Below are positions 17,562 through 27,427 of a stretch of 64,000 bases of DNA, piece by piece. The stretch is taken from positions 124,001 to 188,000 of the forward strand of contig NZ_JBPOEA010000003.1 in NCBI RefSeq assembly GCF_052060035.1. The letters are read 5' to 3'. Each line of letters begins with the position of its first letter. Position 1 is the first letter of the stretch. This stretch comes from Fodinibius sp052060035. GTDB lineage: Bacteria > Bacteroidota > Rhodothermia > Balneolales > Balneolaceae. The notes below the pieces were generated by a model. That model saw nothing but the letters and a program-made list of their open reading frames with translations, had not been told where the DNA came from and ran no database searches. The position numbers were made by a program, and so were the translations under genes.

Positions 17562-18389
17562 TTAAGGTGTCAGCTCTTGAACGTATCGACTTGAAGATTT
17601 CTTTTGCGCATTCTCAGAAACTTTGCCAAATCTACGTTCTCGTTGTTGGAATGATTGGATGGCTTTATATAATTCATCTCGGCGAAAGTCTGGCCAATAT
17701 GTTTCTGTAATGTATAATTCCGAATACGCAAGTTGCCATAGCAAAAAATTACTGATGCGATATTCGCCGCTTGTTCGAATAATTAGTTCAGGATCCGGGA
17801 TATCAGCCGTTGACAAGTGAGCACTTATTATCTCATCATCAATTTCTTCGGGATCAACTTCACCGTCTTTAACCGACTGGGCTAACTCTTTCACTGCCTC
17901 GGTAATATCCCATCGCCCCGAGTAGCTAAGTGCGAGACATAACTGTAGCCGATCATTATCTTTGGTCATATCAATCGCTTCGCGTAATTCTCGCTGACAG
18001 TTTTTAGGGAACCGATCGATCTGTCCAATAGTCTCGAGCTTAATATTATTTTCATTTAGATTTTCTGCCTCGTTGCGCAGTGAGCGAGCTAACAAACGCA
18101 TCAGGGCACTCACTTCCATCTTGGGTCGGCCCCAGTTCTCCGTCGAAAAAGCATACAGTGTTAAGTATTTAACACCAATTTGTGCGCAAGCTTCTGTAAT
18201 ATCCCGGACCGAATCTACGCCAACCTTATGACCATAGGAACGGATATTACCCCGACTTTTAGCCCAACGCCCATTTCCATCCATGATAATAGCAATATGC
18301 TCAGGAATTGCACCCTGATCTATCAGCGTGGACTGTGACTCCTTGTCACTGCTATTCTGTTCTTTATTTGTCAGCGAAATTGGTTTCAA
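17562..18389 (-). CDS. uppS: Undecaprenyl diphosphate synthase (cis-prenyltransferase)
   Basis: UppS extends farnesyl diphosphate to the C55 lipid carrier for peptidoglycan and other envelope glycans. The 275-residue protein has the catalytic IIMDGNGRWA (Asp at residue 37), YAFSTENWGRP, and a C-terminal RTSGEYRISNFLLWQLAY with the Arg residues that bind IPP. An N-terminal polar extension of about 28 residues precedes the core. The start appears to be TTG at 18389, with no in-frame ATG before the conserved core. It sits 50 bases upstream of the bamA start, in an envelope operon. Confidence 0.95.
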   Translation of the reverse strand: MKPISLTNKEQNSSDKESQSTLIDQGAIPEHIAIIMDGNGRWAKSRGNIRSYGHKVGVDSVRDITEACAQIGVKYLTLYAFSTENWGRPKMEVSALMRLLARSLRNEAENLNENNIKLETIGQIDRFPKNCQRELREAIDMTKDNDRLQLCLALSYSGRWDITEAVKELAQSVKDGEVDPEEIDDEIISAHLSTADIPDPELIIRTSGEYRISNFLLWQLAYSELYITETYWPDFRRDELYKAIQSFQQRERRFGKVSENAQKKSSSRYVQELTP

Positions 18390-18460
18390 TGCGTAATACC
18401 CGTGTTTTATTAAGCTATCAATATTAGAGTTTTATCCCCGTTATTTCAAGCTTATAAGCA

Positions 18461-18937
18461 TTATAATTCTTCAAATTTTTTAGTCACCGAAATCATTTCT
18501 AAAAGAGCAAGTGCCGCTTCTGCTCCTTTATTTCCTTTATTCCCTTCCAGCCCAGAACGTTCCTGCGCCTGAGCTACATTATCCGTTGTTAAAACGCCAA
18601 AAACCACGGGCTTATTTCCTTTTAAATTAAGATCGGTCACACCACGATTTACAGCATCACAAACATATTCAAAGTGCGGCGTATCTCCACGTATAACAGC
18701 TCCCAGCGTCATTACGCCATCAGTGTGGTCCAATAATTTTCGAGCTGTAAACGGCAGTTCGTAGGCTCCGGGACAACGAGCTATCAATATTTGTTCGTCA
18801 CCAAACCCTTTACTTTTGAGCGTATTCAGAGCCCCTTCCAACAATTCATCGGTGATAAAAGAATTCCATTTCGCAACAGCAATCCCAATTCTGAATTCAT
18901 TATTTTCGGTATCACCCTCTAAAATATTATTTGCCAT
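18461..18937 (-). CDS. ribH: 6,7-dimethyl-8-ribityllumazine synthase
   Basis: RibH condenses a pyrimidine with 3,4-dihydroxybutanone phosphate, the penultimate step of riboflavin synthesis. The 158-residue protein shows AKWNSFITDELLEGA, the substrate loop PGAYELPF, GAVIRGDTPHFEYV with the catalytic His, and FGVLTTDN. Length is normal. The ATG starts three bases after the stop of the PHP-domain gene, so both are probably read together. No FMN riboswitch was seen upstream, and no other rib gene lies in the window. Confidence 0.96.
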   Translation of the reverse strand: MANNILEGDTENNEFRIGIAVAKWNSFITDELLEGALNTLKSKGFGDEQILIARCPGAYELPFTARKLLDHTDGVMTLGAVIRGDTPHFEYVCDAVNRGVTDLNLKGNKPVVFGVLTTDNVAQAQERSGLEGNKGNKGAEAALALLEMISVTKKFEEL

Positions 18938-18940
18938 AAC

Positions 18941-19780
18941 TTAAACTTTTAGTGCTTTTCGTTGATCAGTCAACCGTATCAACCGGTGCACATATTTGGT
19001 ATTAATAGTGACGACTCCAAAAAATTTCTGATAATCTTTATCCCCGCCGTGAAAATCACTGCCTCCGGTTTTCAATAACTGGTGTTTTTCAGCAAATGCC
19101 TCTATCTGTTTTTGCCGATCATAATCGTGGCTTGGATGAATAAACTCAATGCCATCAATCCCTGCCTTAACAAGTTCTTCAAGTTCATCTTCAGAATATA
19201 AATTCCCAGGATGTGCCAGCACAACCGCACCCCCGGCCTTTTTTACACTTTCGATCACCTTGTGATGGGAATAATATTCATTATATATGCTGCCCAGTGA
19301 TTGATCACTTAAATAACGAATAAAGGCCTCCTTAAAAGAAGCAACATATCCCTTATCAATAAGTACAGCAGCAATATGCGGGCGGCCGATATTACTACCG
19401 TTTGCCTCAGCCTTAACCTCGTCGATATCAACATCAAGTCCTTTTTTTGAGAGTTCATGTACAATCCACTTTCCTCGCTCCAATCGAGAACGATAATGCT
19501 GGGCTAACAACTGAGTAATAACGGTATGATCAGGATCAAAACAATAGGCAAGCAAGTGGCACTCCCGGCCATTAAAATCTGAGGTAATCTCAACGCCCGG
19601 CAGCAAGATTATGTCCGTCTCTTCTGCTGCTGCTTCGGCTTTGCGATATCCACGAATAGTGTCGTGATCGGTGATAGAGATAATTTCCAAATTGTGCTTC
19701 CGGGCATTGTTGACGATTTGCTGCGGTGTTGAACGTCCATCTGATGCCGTTGTATGAATGTGTAAATCTGCCTTAGCCAC
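18941..19780 (-). CDS. PHP-domain phosphoesterase (RNase AM / nucleoside bisphosphate phosphatase type)
   Basis: The 279-residue protein begins ADLHIHTTASDG, the first metal-binding motif of the PHP superfamily, followed by SITDHDTIRG, LPGVEIT, HPGN and GSDFHGG. Members of this TrpH/YciV-like subfamily remove phosphates from 3',5'-nucleoside bisphosphates or act as 5'-3' exoribonucleases. Which activity applies cannot be read from sequence. The start is GTG at 19780, two bases after the protease stop, and no ATG lies near the first motif. It may be co-transcribed with the S41 protease and ribH. Confidence 0.9.
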   Translation of the reverse strand: MAKADLHIHTTASDGRSTPQQIVNNARKHNLEIISITDHDTIRGYRKAEAAAEETDIILLPGVEITSDFNGRECHLLAYCFDPDHTVITQLLAQHYRSRLERGKWIVHELSKKGLDVDIDEVKAEANGSNIGRPHIAAVLIDKGYVASFKEAFIRYLSDQSLGSIYNEYYSHHKVIESVKKAGGAVVLAHPGNLYSEDELEELVKAGIDGIEFIHPSHDYDRQKQIEAFAEKHQLLKTGGSDFHGGDKDYQKFFGVVTINTKYVHRLIRLTDQRKALKV

Positions 19781-19782
19781 TA

Positions 19783-21426
19783 TTAATTAGATCCTGCTAA
19801 AATACTATTATACTGTCCGTTATTCCGTAATATCGTAATTGCTTGATTAACTACTTGGTCGTGGGGCAGCCATGCGGCTGCTTGACCCTGCTGGCCTTTG
19901 TAGCGGGCTATCAATTCCAAATATAATCTTTTTTCGAGATCAGATCGTTCTTGTTCAAACTGTCGCTTCTTTTTTTCTTCAATAATCTTTCCCAATTCCT
20001 GAAGCTGTTCCTTGCCATCTATCCCATTAAGTAAAGAATCAATTTTCGACAAATGTTGCTCGGATGGGGTTTGATACTGGAAATCTTCCTGAGAAACAAA
20101 AGCAGTAAATTGATTATATAACTCATCAGAGCCTAATGAGTCATCTAAACTATCATGCTTTGACGCATATTGGTTGGCAAAATTGAAAAACAGATTCTCC
20201 TTCAAGAGTGAAGTTACTAATAATGATGGCTCTTGATCATCCACGTTGATATCCGGTGCAATGCCATCACCATCATAAACGATTCTGCCATTGCGGGTTT
20301 TAAATTCCTTGCGGAGCGAATCAGGTTTCAGCACCGCGCTGTTGTCATCATCATGCGTGTAGGTTATCGATTGGATACTACGTCCGCTTGGAATATAATA
20401 TCTCGAAATCGTCATCTTGAGAGCAGTATTATAAGAAAGCTGAGTAATAGTCTGCACCAATCCTTTACCGAAACTTTGCTCCCCCATAATTACCGCCCGA
20501 TCCAAATCCTGAAAAGCACCGGCTACAATCTCTGACGCACTGGCACTCCCCCCATTTTGCAACACCACTAACGGCATATCGGGCAAAACTGGTGTTTCTT
20601 GGGTTTTAAATAAATTGTTATGCTTGCTTTGTCGGCCCCGCGTTTCAACGACCATCTCATTTTGGGGAATAAATTTATCAACTGTTGCCACCGCTTCTTC
20701 TAACAATCCACCTGGATTATTACGAAGATCTAAAATCATCCCATCGAGTTGATTGCCGGATGTAAGATCCTCAATCGCCTGGCGAACTTCGCCTGCTGCT
20801 CCTTTTGAAAATCGATTCAATAAGATATAGCCGACCTCCCGTGGATCCCCAACCAACCCTGCATAAGCTACATTTTTCACCTCAATCCGCTGGCGTTCTA
20901 ACTCAAATTCAATCGGGTTCTCGAGACCATACCGTTCTATTGTTAGTGTAACGTTCGACCCCAGCTCTCCATTTATGAGCTCCTGCACTTCTTCAGGCAT
21001 CAAATCCCGAACCGATACGCCATCAACCTCTACAATTACATCACCTGCTCGAATACCTTTCCGATACGCAGAATACCCCTCTATTGGTGCAATAACTACA
21101 ATTTGACCATCTCGAAATCCGACATCCAATCCTACTCCCCCGTAACTCCCGCGGCTAATGATCTCCATATTTTGCTGTTGGGCTTCATCAACCATAACAG
21201 TGTAGGGATCCAGCGACTCCAGCATGGCATCAATCCCTTTTCGCATCAGCTTTTCAGGATCAACCTCATCCACATATTCCAAAGATATCTCCCGATAAAC
21301 CTCGCTGAAGATGGTGAAGTTCTTTTTGATGAGGAAATAAATATCCGGATTACGTGCCACCCCTATAAGCGCTAAAGATGTTAGCGCCAGCAACCCGGCA
21401 ACTAAAAATTTCCTCATCTTGCTCAT
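19783..21426 (-). CDS. S41-family C-terminal processing protease
   Basis: The 547-residue protein has an N-terminal membrane or signal segment (FLVAGLLALTSLALIGVA), a PDZ domain at about residues 85-165 (YGGVGLDV, YRKGIRAGDVIVEVDGV), and an S41 catalytic core. The nucleophile is in GGSASASEIVAGAFQD and the lysine in SFGKGLVQT. A long polar C-terminal region of about 150 residues follows. Such proteases act in the periplasm on C-terminal tails of envelope proteins and peptidoglycan enzymes. It follows the transglycosylase gene by 11 bases, which fits a shared role in wall turnover (inference). Confidence 0.94.
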   Translation of the reverse strand: MSKMRKFLVAGLLALTSLALIGVARNPDIYFLIKKNFTIFSEVYREISLEYVDEVDPEKLMRKGIDAMLESLDPYTVMVDEAQQQNMEIISRGSYGGVGLDVGFRDGQIVVIAPIEGYSAYRKGIRAGDVIVEVDGVSVRDLMPEEVQELINGELGSNVTLTIERYGLENPIEFELERQRIEVKNVAYAGLVGDPREVGYILLNRFSKGAAGEVRQAIEDLTSGNQLDGMILDLRNNPGGLLEEAVATVDKFIPQNEMVVETRGRQSKHNNLFKTQETPVLPDMPLVVLQNGGSASASEIVAGAFQDLDRAVIMGEQSFGKGLVQTITQLSYNTALKMTISRYYIPSGRSIQSITYTHDDDNSAVLKPDSLRKEFKTRNGRIVYDGDGIAPDINVDDQEPSLLVTSLLKENLFFNFANQYASKHDSLDDSLGSDELYNQFTAFVSQEDFQYQTPSEQHLSKIDSLLNGIDGKEQLQELGKIIEEKKKRQFEQERSDLEKRLYLELIARYKGQQGQAAAWLPHDQVVNQAITILRNNGQYNSILAGSN

Positions 21427-21437
21427 TGAAGAATATT

Positions 21438-23429
21438 CTATTTAATCTTCAACTGTTGACCAACATAAATTCTTGATCCGTTGAGATTATTCAACCGCTT
21501 GATCTGATTAACCGATACGCCAAAAGAGTTGGCTATTTGAATAAGCGTATCATTAGATTGTACCGTATATGTTACTTGCCCCCCATCACCGGCAGATGCC
21601 AAGTAGGCTTCTGTTATATCTTTGCCGGAGCGTTGTTCTTGCTCTAACTCCTGCTTTTTACTAAACGACATGCTATTGATCTGACTATAATAGGAGCGTT
21701 TCGTTTGCGGAACATAGATAGTCAGATCCTGTCCGGGACGAATATAATTTGAGCTCCCATTCCAGGAACGTATTTGCCAAGCCCGAACATCGTACCATTC
21801 CGCAATATGACCAATCGTATCACCACTTTTTACCTCGTAAGTAAGCTTAGCAGAATTAGCCGGTGCTTTTGACTTAGACCGTCCCCGCTGTGTAGAAGTA
21901 TTTCCCCGTGGTTGATGGGTGGGCCGGTTAACAGCTATTTTCTCACCACTGCCCGGCGCCAAGGGTACTACAATTTTTTGGCCCGGATAAATAGTGTTCG
22001 AAAGACTTTCATTCGTTTCATACAGTGCCCTTACCGAGGTTCCATATTTTCTGGCAATATACCCCAAAGTTTCCCCCCTATTTACCGTATGCATGGCTAC
22101 ATTCTGGCTACGTTTTTCTTTGGGGATGTCTTCGTAATTTGCGGCAAATTGCTCCTTCGTACCGGTTGGCAGTTTTAACGGATAACTCTTGCCCGGCGGG
22201 GTAGCCCAGCGTCGCAGCTCTGGATTATAATCTTTCAATTTCTCTGTAGAAATACCCGCAGCATCAGCCAAAGCATCAAGCGGCATCAACGGAGCCACTT
22301 CAAAAACTTCATAGTTATATTCTTCCGACTGGTATCTTCCGGTAAATCCAAATTGTTCGGGATTCATCTCGATCATTGTTGCTGCAATAAAACCAGGCAC
22401 ATACCCCTGGGTTTCACGTGGCAAATAAGGCAATGCAGCCCAATAATCTTCTTCACCGGCTGCCCGAATGGCTCTTTTCAAACCACGTGGACTAATATTA
22501 TAATTGGCAATTGCCAAGTGCCAATCGCCCCAAATATTGTATAAATCTTTTAAATGTCGTGCCGCAGCCCGGGTTGCTTTTTCCGGATCGCGCCGTTCAT
22601 CAATCCACCAATTAACTTCGAGCCCATACATCGAGCCAGTTGCCCGAATAAACTGCCACATCCCTACGGCTGATGCCCAGCTTCGAGCCTGGGGATTTAA
22701 CCCACTTTCTACCATTGCAAGATGAATTAATTCAGTTGGCACCCCTTCTTCCTTAAATATCTTCTCCATCATTGGAAAATACTTCTTGGTACGCGTCAGC
22801 CACGTTTCCATTACTTCAGGACGCTTCAGCGTATAATACATCAAATGACGATTGACCTGGCGGTTTTGCACAAGTGGCACTTCGGTTTTAGGGGTTGTAA
22901 TATTATCCGGAAGCACATACCCCTCTTTCATCCACTCATCATCGCCGGAGTACAGCTCTTTTTGGATGGCGAAAATTTCCCCCTTCACCTCTTTAGAAGA
23001 ATCTTGCACGCCATAAAACTCACGATATTCCGTCATTACCGATCGATACAACGCACTAAATCGCTTGTTAGATTGTACCTCAGGATAGGTATCCAAAAGA
23101 TTTTGCATAGCATTAAGAGCGTCAGTAATATGTGTTTCGGCACTTAACGGATCATCCTGAACCTGCGCCTCAATCGCGTTTACATGCATACGGTAAATAT
23201 CAGCTATGCGTCGCATGAGATCTTTCTGAAAGTCATCAAGCTCAGTTTCCGGCCGGGCATCATCCCGGGCAAAATCCTCATCCGGTAACATTGGATTATT
23301 ATAGGGAAGCAGTTTGGCAGGCAGCGGAGATTCTTTCAATTGTATCTCTTCACTCTGCTGCTGGGCCAATGCCGGATATACGCCTACAATTAAAATGATA
23401 ACAAGTAAAAGCTGTAGCTTATTATGCAT
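21438..23429 (-). CDS. MltD-like lytic transglycosylase with three LysM repeats
   Basis: This envelope enzyme of about 663 residues should cleave glycan strands of peptidoglycan. The ATG at 23429 gives a good signal peptide (LQLLLVIILIVGVYPALAQ); a TTG at 23441 would add four residues. The goose-lysozyme-type SLT domain includes the catalytic Glu in MVESGLNPQARSWASAVG and WQFIRATGSMYGL. Three LysM peptidoglycan-binding repeats follow, beginning HTVNRGETL, YEVKSGDTI and YTVQSNDTL; the last ends the protein. A Thr/Ser/Lys-rich linker separates the first two. It is in the same operon as the S41 protease. Confidence 0.95.
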   Translation of the reverse strand: MHNKLQLLLVIILIVGVYPALAQQQSEEIQLKESPLPAKLLPYNNPMLPDEDFARDDARPETELDDFQKDLMRRIADIYRMHVNAIEAQVQDDPLSAETHITDALNAMQNLLDTYPEVQSNKRFSALYRSVMTEYREFYGVQDSSKEVKGEIFAIQKELYSGDDEWMKEGYVLPDNITTPKTEVPLVQNRQVNRHLMYYTLKRPEVMETWLTRTKKYFPMMEKIFKEEGVPTELIHLAMVESGLNPQARSWASAVGMWQFIRATGSMYGLEVNWWIDERRDPEKATRAAARHLKDLYNIWGDWHLAIANYNISPRGLKRAIRAAGEEDYWAALPYLPRETQGYVPGFIAATMIEMNPEQFGFTGRYQSEEYNYEVFEVAPLMPLDALADAAGISTEKLKDYNPELRRWATPPGKSYPLKLPTGTKEQFAANYEDIPKEKRSQNVAMHTVNRGETLGYIARKYGTSVRALYETNESLSNTIYPGQKIVVPLAPGSGEKIAVNRPTHQPRGNTSTQRGRSKSKAPANSAKLTYEVKSGDTIGHIAEWYDVRAWQIRSWNGSSNYIRPGQDLTIYVPQTKRSYYSQINSMSFSKKQELEQEQRSGKDITEAYLASAGDGGQVTYTVQSNDTLIQIANSFGVSVNQIKRLNNLNGSRIYVGQQLKIK

Positions 23430-23490
23430 GGATTTCTTCAATATAAAGTTAAATTTGTTCTATATGCTTCTAACGCTCTTTACAATAACG

Positions 23491-25161
23491 TCAATTTCGA
23501 TTGTTTGTCCAACGCTGAACCAACGGCCATCGCCTCCCCGTCCCAAAAGCCTTATCACTGACCTTTAGGGCCGGAACCGCTTGGAACCGTTTATATTCAT
23601 TGCGATCAACCAACGAAACAATCTCTTGAACTCTCTCAATATCAAAACCCTGTTCGGCAATTTCTGTAACCGACAACTGCTTTTCAATATAAGCCTCCAG
23701 AATAGGATCTAAAATATCATATTTTGGCAAACTATCAGCATCTTTTTGGTCTGGACGTAATTCGGCACTTGGAGGTTTATTAATAATATCTACGGGAATA
23801 ACTTCTTCACCGTAATATTCTTCATTTAACCAGCGAGCCATTTCATACACTTCCAACTTATAGAGATCTGCTATTACCCCCAAACCACCGGCCATATCGC
23901 CATATAAAGTGCAATATCCCGTAGCCAGTTCAGATTTATTGCCGGTATTTAAAAGCATATTGCCAAACTTATTAGAATAGGCCATTAACAGTGTACCACG
24001 AATACGGGGTTGTAGATTTTCTTCGGCTATCCCAAAAGCCAAACCTTCAAAAAGTGGCTTAAGGGCATGATTAAACTGATCATAAATATCTTTAACGGCA
24101 ATCTCATGAAATTCTAAACCAAGATTTTTAGCCAGCTGTTGTGAATGAGTAACGCTTCCTTCTGATGAAAATTCTGAAGGCATGGTCATTCCAACTACAT
24201 TTTGTGCTCCTAACGCTTCCGTTGCAATAGCGGCAACCAATGCAGAATCAATCCCACCACTTAATCCTAATACCACATCATCAGCAATACCTGTTTTGTT
24301 GAGATAATCTTTCAACCCCAATTTCAAAGCGTTAAACATCTGGACAATCTTGTCCGGTACTTCGGCCGGTGTCGGACCTACATTTTCTAATGAATCGTCC
24401 TCAGCTTGCCAGTGAAGATCAATATGGCTCTCTTCAAAAAGGGGCGCCCGTCCAACTATTTCTGCATCACTGTTCAAAGCCATCGAATCACCATCTGAAA
24501 CTAACTCCGTATTTCCACCTACTTGGTTCGCATAAAAAATGGGAACATCTAATCTTTCAACATGCTGTTGCAACATTTTTTGACGACTCCGCGGTTTATT
24601 TCGGGCGTATGGTGATGCAGAAAGATTAAATATTGCTTCTGCTCCGCGCTCTACCAACTCGTTAGCAGGATTTATATCATATGTCAAATAAGGAAGCTCA
24701 AAATTATACCAGATATCTTCGCAGACCGTAATCCCGATTTTTGCCCCCTTGAACTCAATGCACTTGAATACATCGTTTGGCTCAAAATAGCGCAGTTCGT
24801 CATACACATCATAGGTGGGTAACAGGGTTTTATGGACTTCTGTTATCTTCCCCCCCCGGTGTGCTAATAGAGCACTGTTAAAACATTTTCGTCCGGTGCT
24901 ATTATTGGGCGTAACCGTCCCAAACAAAACAGCCGTATCAGCTGAATTTGTTACAATTCTATCATTCGCCTGATAGATCGTATCCAGAAATGCTTGACGT
25001 TCAATCAAATCCATTGGTGGGTATCCACAAACCACTAATTCCGGCAACACAAGCAAGTCCACCTTGTCCGCTTCAGCTTTAGCCATGGCCTGTTCTATCA
25101 GCAAAATATTTCCACTGATATCACCGATAGTTGGATTTAACTGTTCTAAACGGATGATCAT
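23491..25161 (-). CDS. nadE: Glutamine-dependent NAD+ synthetase
   Basis: NadE amidates nicotinate adenine dinucleotide to NAD+. The 556-residue protein is the two-domain form. The N-terminal nitrilase-type glutaminase has the triad E41 (LPELVVCGYPP), K111 (EVHKTLLPTYD) and C147 (GITVCEDI). The C-terminal synthetase has the PP-loop SGGIDSALVAAI at 301-312. It can therefore use glutamine as nitrogen donor by channelling ammonia. The C-terminus is slightly basic and ends near WPLVQRW. It is preceded by an amidohydrolase gene with a 19-base gap. Confidence 0.97.
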   Translation of the reverse strand: MIIRLEQLNPTIGDISGNILLIEQAMAKAEADKVDLLVLPELVVCGYPPMDLIERQAFLDTIYQANDRIVTNSADTAVLFGTVTPNNSTGRKCFNSALLAHRGGKITEVHKTLLPTYDVYDELRYFEPNDVFKCIEFKGAKIGITVCEDIWYNFELPYLTYDINPANELVERGAEAIFNLSASPYARNKPRSRQKMLQQHVERLDVPIFYANQVGGNTELVSDGDSMALNSDAEIVGRAPLFEESHIDLHWQAEDDSLENVGPTPAEVPDKIVQMFNALKLGLKDYLNKTGIADDVVLGLSGGIDSALVAAIATEALGAQNVVGMTMPSEFSSEGSVTHSQQLAKNLGLEFHEIAVKDIYDQFNHALKPLFEGLAFGIAEENLQPRIRGTLLMAYSNKFGNMLLNTGNKSELATGYCTLYGDMAGGLGVIADLYKLEVYEMARWLNEEYYGEEVIPVDIINKPPSAELRPDQKDADSLPKYDILDPILEAYIEKQLSVTEIAEQGFDIERVQEIVSLVDRNEYKRFQAVPALKVSDKAFGTGRRWPLVQRWTNNRN

Positions 25162-25180
25162 AAACCAATAATTACCCTAT

Positions 25181-26857
25181 TTATTCGTCTGCAGAATATA
25201 CTTTTTTGCCCGCGATCCAGGTTTCGAGCACTTTTGTTTGCCAGATCTCAATTTCAGGAACTTCGAAAAAATCGCGATCTACAAGAATAAAATCAGCCCA
25301 CTTACCCGGCTCTAAACTACCAATTATATCCTCCTGATGGGCTGCGTAAGCCGCATCCAGCGTAAACGAACGGAGGGCCTGCTCACGCGTTAAACGTTCA
25401 GATGGATACCAACCGCCTTCGGGATTCCCTTGATGATCTTGCCGTGTTATCGCTGAATATAAACCAAAAAAAGGATTCACATGTTCCACCGGAAAATCTG
25501 ATCCACCAGCTACAGTTGTGCCCTGATCAACAAATGTTTTCCAGGCATAACCGCCCTGTATTCGTTCAGAGCCCACCCGATCTTCTGCCATATTCATATC
25601 ACTGGTAGCGTGAGTCGGCTGCATAGAAGCAATAATATTCAACTCATTAAACCGAGGTATATCTTGCTGAGAAACAATCTGTGCATGTTCAACCCTGTTT
25701 CGAAGCCCCTGTTCACCGAGGCTATCCTTTGCATTTTCAAACGCATTCAATACTTGCCGGTTGGCTGCATCCCCGATAGCATGGATATTAGTTTGGAATC
25801 CATTTGACATCGTTTTTAACACCATCTGGTTCATTTCCTCTTGGGAGTGGAACAACAATCCGGTATTCCCGGGATCATCGGCATAAGGCTCCAGCATAGC
25901 CGCCCCACGACTCCCCAATGCACCATCACCATAAATTTTCACACTTCGCAATGCCAGCCGATCCTCCGCGTATGACGTAATGGGACCATTCTTAGCAAGC
26001 TCATCAAAGGTATCGCCGGCACCACTGATCATCGCATAAATGCGTGTGGATAAATTACCTTCATCAGCGAATTTTTTATAAAGCTGCCAGGTTTGTAATG
26101 AAGTTCCGGCGTCATGAACACTTGTCATTCCTTTGCTGCGCATCCGTTCCAATGCCAATTCCAATGCCATCTGTTGTTCCTCAGCTGTTGACTCAGGAAT
26201 ATGCGAATTAACAAGTTGTTCAGCTTCATCTACAAAAACACCCGTAGGCTCTCCGTTTTCATCACGTATTATTTTTCCTCCTTCAGGGGATTTGGTCTCT
26301 GCAGTAATACCGGCTATTTCCATCGCCTTACTATTTGCCCAGCCGGCATGACCATCAACCCGACTCAACCAAACGGGACGATCGCTTACGACCTCATCGA
26401 GATCTTTGGCCGTGGGAAAATCGCCATCCCCCCAATGCGTATTATTCCAACCTCGTCCCTCAATCCAATTTAAATTTGGGTTTTCAGCAGCATATTCCTC
26501 GATATGTGCCAAAGCTTTATCCAGGGATTTAATCCCCATCAAATCTACATTCATAAGCATATTGCCTAATCCCATCACATGCGCATGAGCATCAATTAGA
26601 CCGGGCAGCATAAACTTTCCTTCGCCGTCTATAACCTCAGTAGAAGCATCGTCAGTGAAGGTAGTATCACTATAAACATCTACTACTTTACCGTCTTTGA
26701 ACTCAAGTGCCCCAAACTGCATCAGATCACCGTCATAAAAGGTATATCCTTTCACATTTTGGATCACTGTAGTTTTCGGACTTTGATTACTTTGGCACGA
26801 ATATCCTACAAAGGCCACACACAAAATAGCTATAACTGGAAGGCGAAGATTGAACAT
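25181..26857 (-). CDS. Amidohydrolase-family lipoprotein (YtcJ-like)
   Basis: The 558-residue protein has a lipoprotein signal (AILCVAFVGYSC, lipid-modified Cys near residue 21), so it should be anchored to a membrane and act outside the cytoplasm. The amidohydrolase barrel shows the HAHVMGLG metal motif after LPGLIDA, further His residues in HAIGD and RVEHAQI, and the C-terminal composite strand ADFILVDRD. It resembles the YtcJ/amidohydrolase_3 group. Substrates of this group are mostly unknown, so none is assigned. It is flanked by NUDIX and nadE genes on the same strand. Confidence 0.88.
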   Translation of the reverse strand: MFNLRLPVIAILCVAFVGYSCQSNQSPKTTVIQNVKGYTFYDGDLMQFGALEFKDGKVVDVYSDTTFTDDASTEVIDGEGKFMLPGLIDAHAHVMGLGNMLMNVDLMGIKSLDKALAHIEEYAAENPNLNWIEGRGWNNTHWGDGDFPTAKDLDEVVSDRPVWLSRVDGHAGWANSKAMEIAGITAETKSPEGGKIIRDENGEPTGVFVDEAEQLVNSHIPESTAEEQQMALELALERMRSKGMTSVHDAGTSLQTWQLYKKFADEGNLSTRIYAMISGAGDTFDELAKNGPITSYAEDRLALRSVKIYGDGALGSRGAAMLEPYADDPGNTGLLFHSQEEMNQMVLKTMSNGFQTNIHAIGDAANRQVLNAFENAKDSLGEQGLRNRVEHAQIVSQQDIPRFNELNIIASMQPTHATSDMNMAEDRVGSERIQGGYAWKTFVDQGTTVAGGSDFPVEHVNPFFGLYSAITRQDHQGNPEGGWYPSERLTREQALRSFTLDAAYAAHQEDIIGSLEPGKWADFILVDRDFFEVPEIEIWQTKVLETWIAGKKVYSADE

Positions 26858-26950
26858 AAGAACAGATGCAGTTAAAAATTAAGCTTCTAAATTTATGACA
26901 ATACCATTAGGATTAAAAAACGGATTATCTATCCTAACTGATAAAGAGTC

Positions 26951-27412
26951 TTAGAATACAGGATACTTAAACCGTTGATCCCAATGCTGGAGTTTTTCTT
27001 CAAGTCCGGAAGGGGCAAACTCTATCTCTTTTAATTTATTGAGAGGAATCCATTCTAAATCGTGTAGCAGCTGGCGATCCCAAGATAACTCCGGATCTTT
27101 GCCGAGCTTTTCGTCGCCGCCTGTTTTTTTGACTTCGAAAAAGCACTCCACAGCATGATACGGCTTACGCAACAACTCATTCACATGTATCAACTCGTGG
27201 ACTTCGACCGAAAGATTGGTTTCCTCTTTAAACTCCCGTTTCAAACAATCCTTCATCGGTTCGCCGAAAGTAAGTCCGCCACCCGGAGGCATCCAAACCA
27301 ACTTATCGGTAATAGGAGAATGAATCTGTGCCAATAAAACTTCATCATTTTGAATCAGTAATCCGCAAATACGTACTCGTAACTTATTAATAAATCCCTG
27401 ATCCAAAGACAT
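26951..27412 (-). CDS. NUDIX hydrolase
   Basis: The 153-residue protein carries a complete NUDIX box at about residues 44-66, in the pattern GX5EX7REXXEE (GGLTFGEPMKDCLKREFKEE). NUDIX enzymes hydrolyse nucleoside diphosphates linked to other groups. The rest of the fold (VWMPPGGG, ECFFEVKKTGG, LEWIPLNKL) resembles housecleaning NUDIX proteins. The specific substrate is not evident. It follows pyrG by 15 bases, so it may be co-transcribed with CTP synthase; a role in nucleotide-pool cleaning would fit but is inference. Confidence 0.9.
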   Translation of the reverse strand: MSLDQGFINKLRVRICGLLIQNDEVLLAQIHSPITDKLVWMPPGGGLTFGEPMKDCLKREFKEETNLSVEVHELIHVNELLRKPYHAVECFFEVKKTGGDEKLGKDPELSWDRQLLHDLEWIPLNKLKEIEFAPSGLEEKLQHWDQRFKYPVF

Positions 27413-27427
27413 AGCCGACCTCTTTTT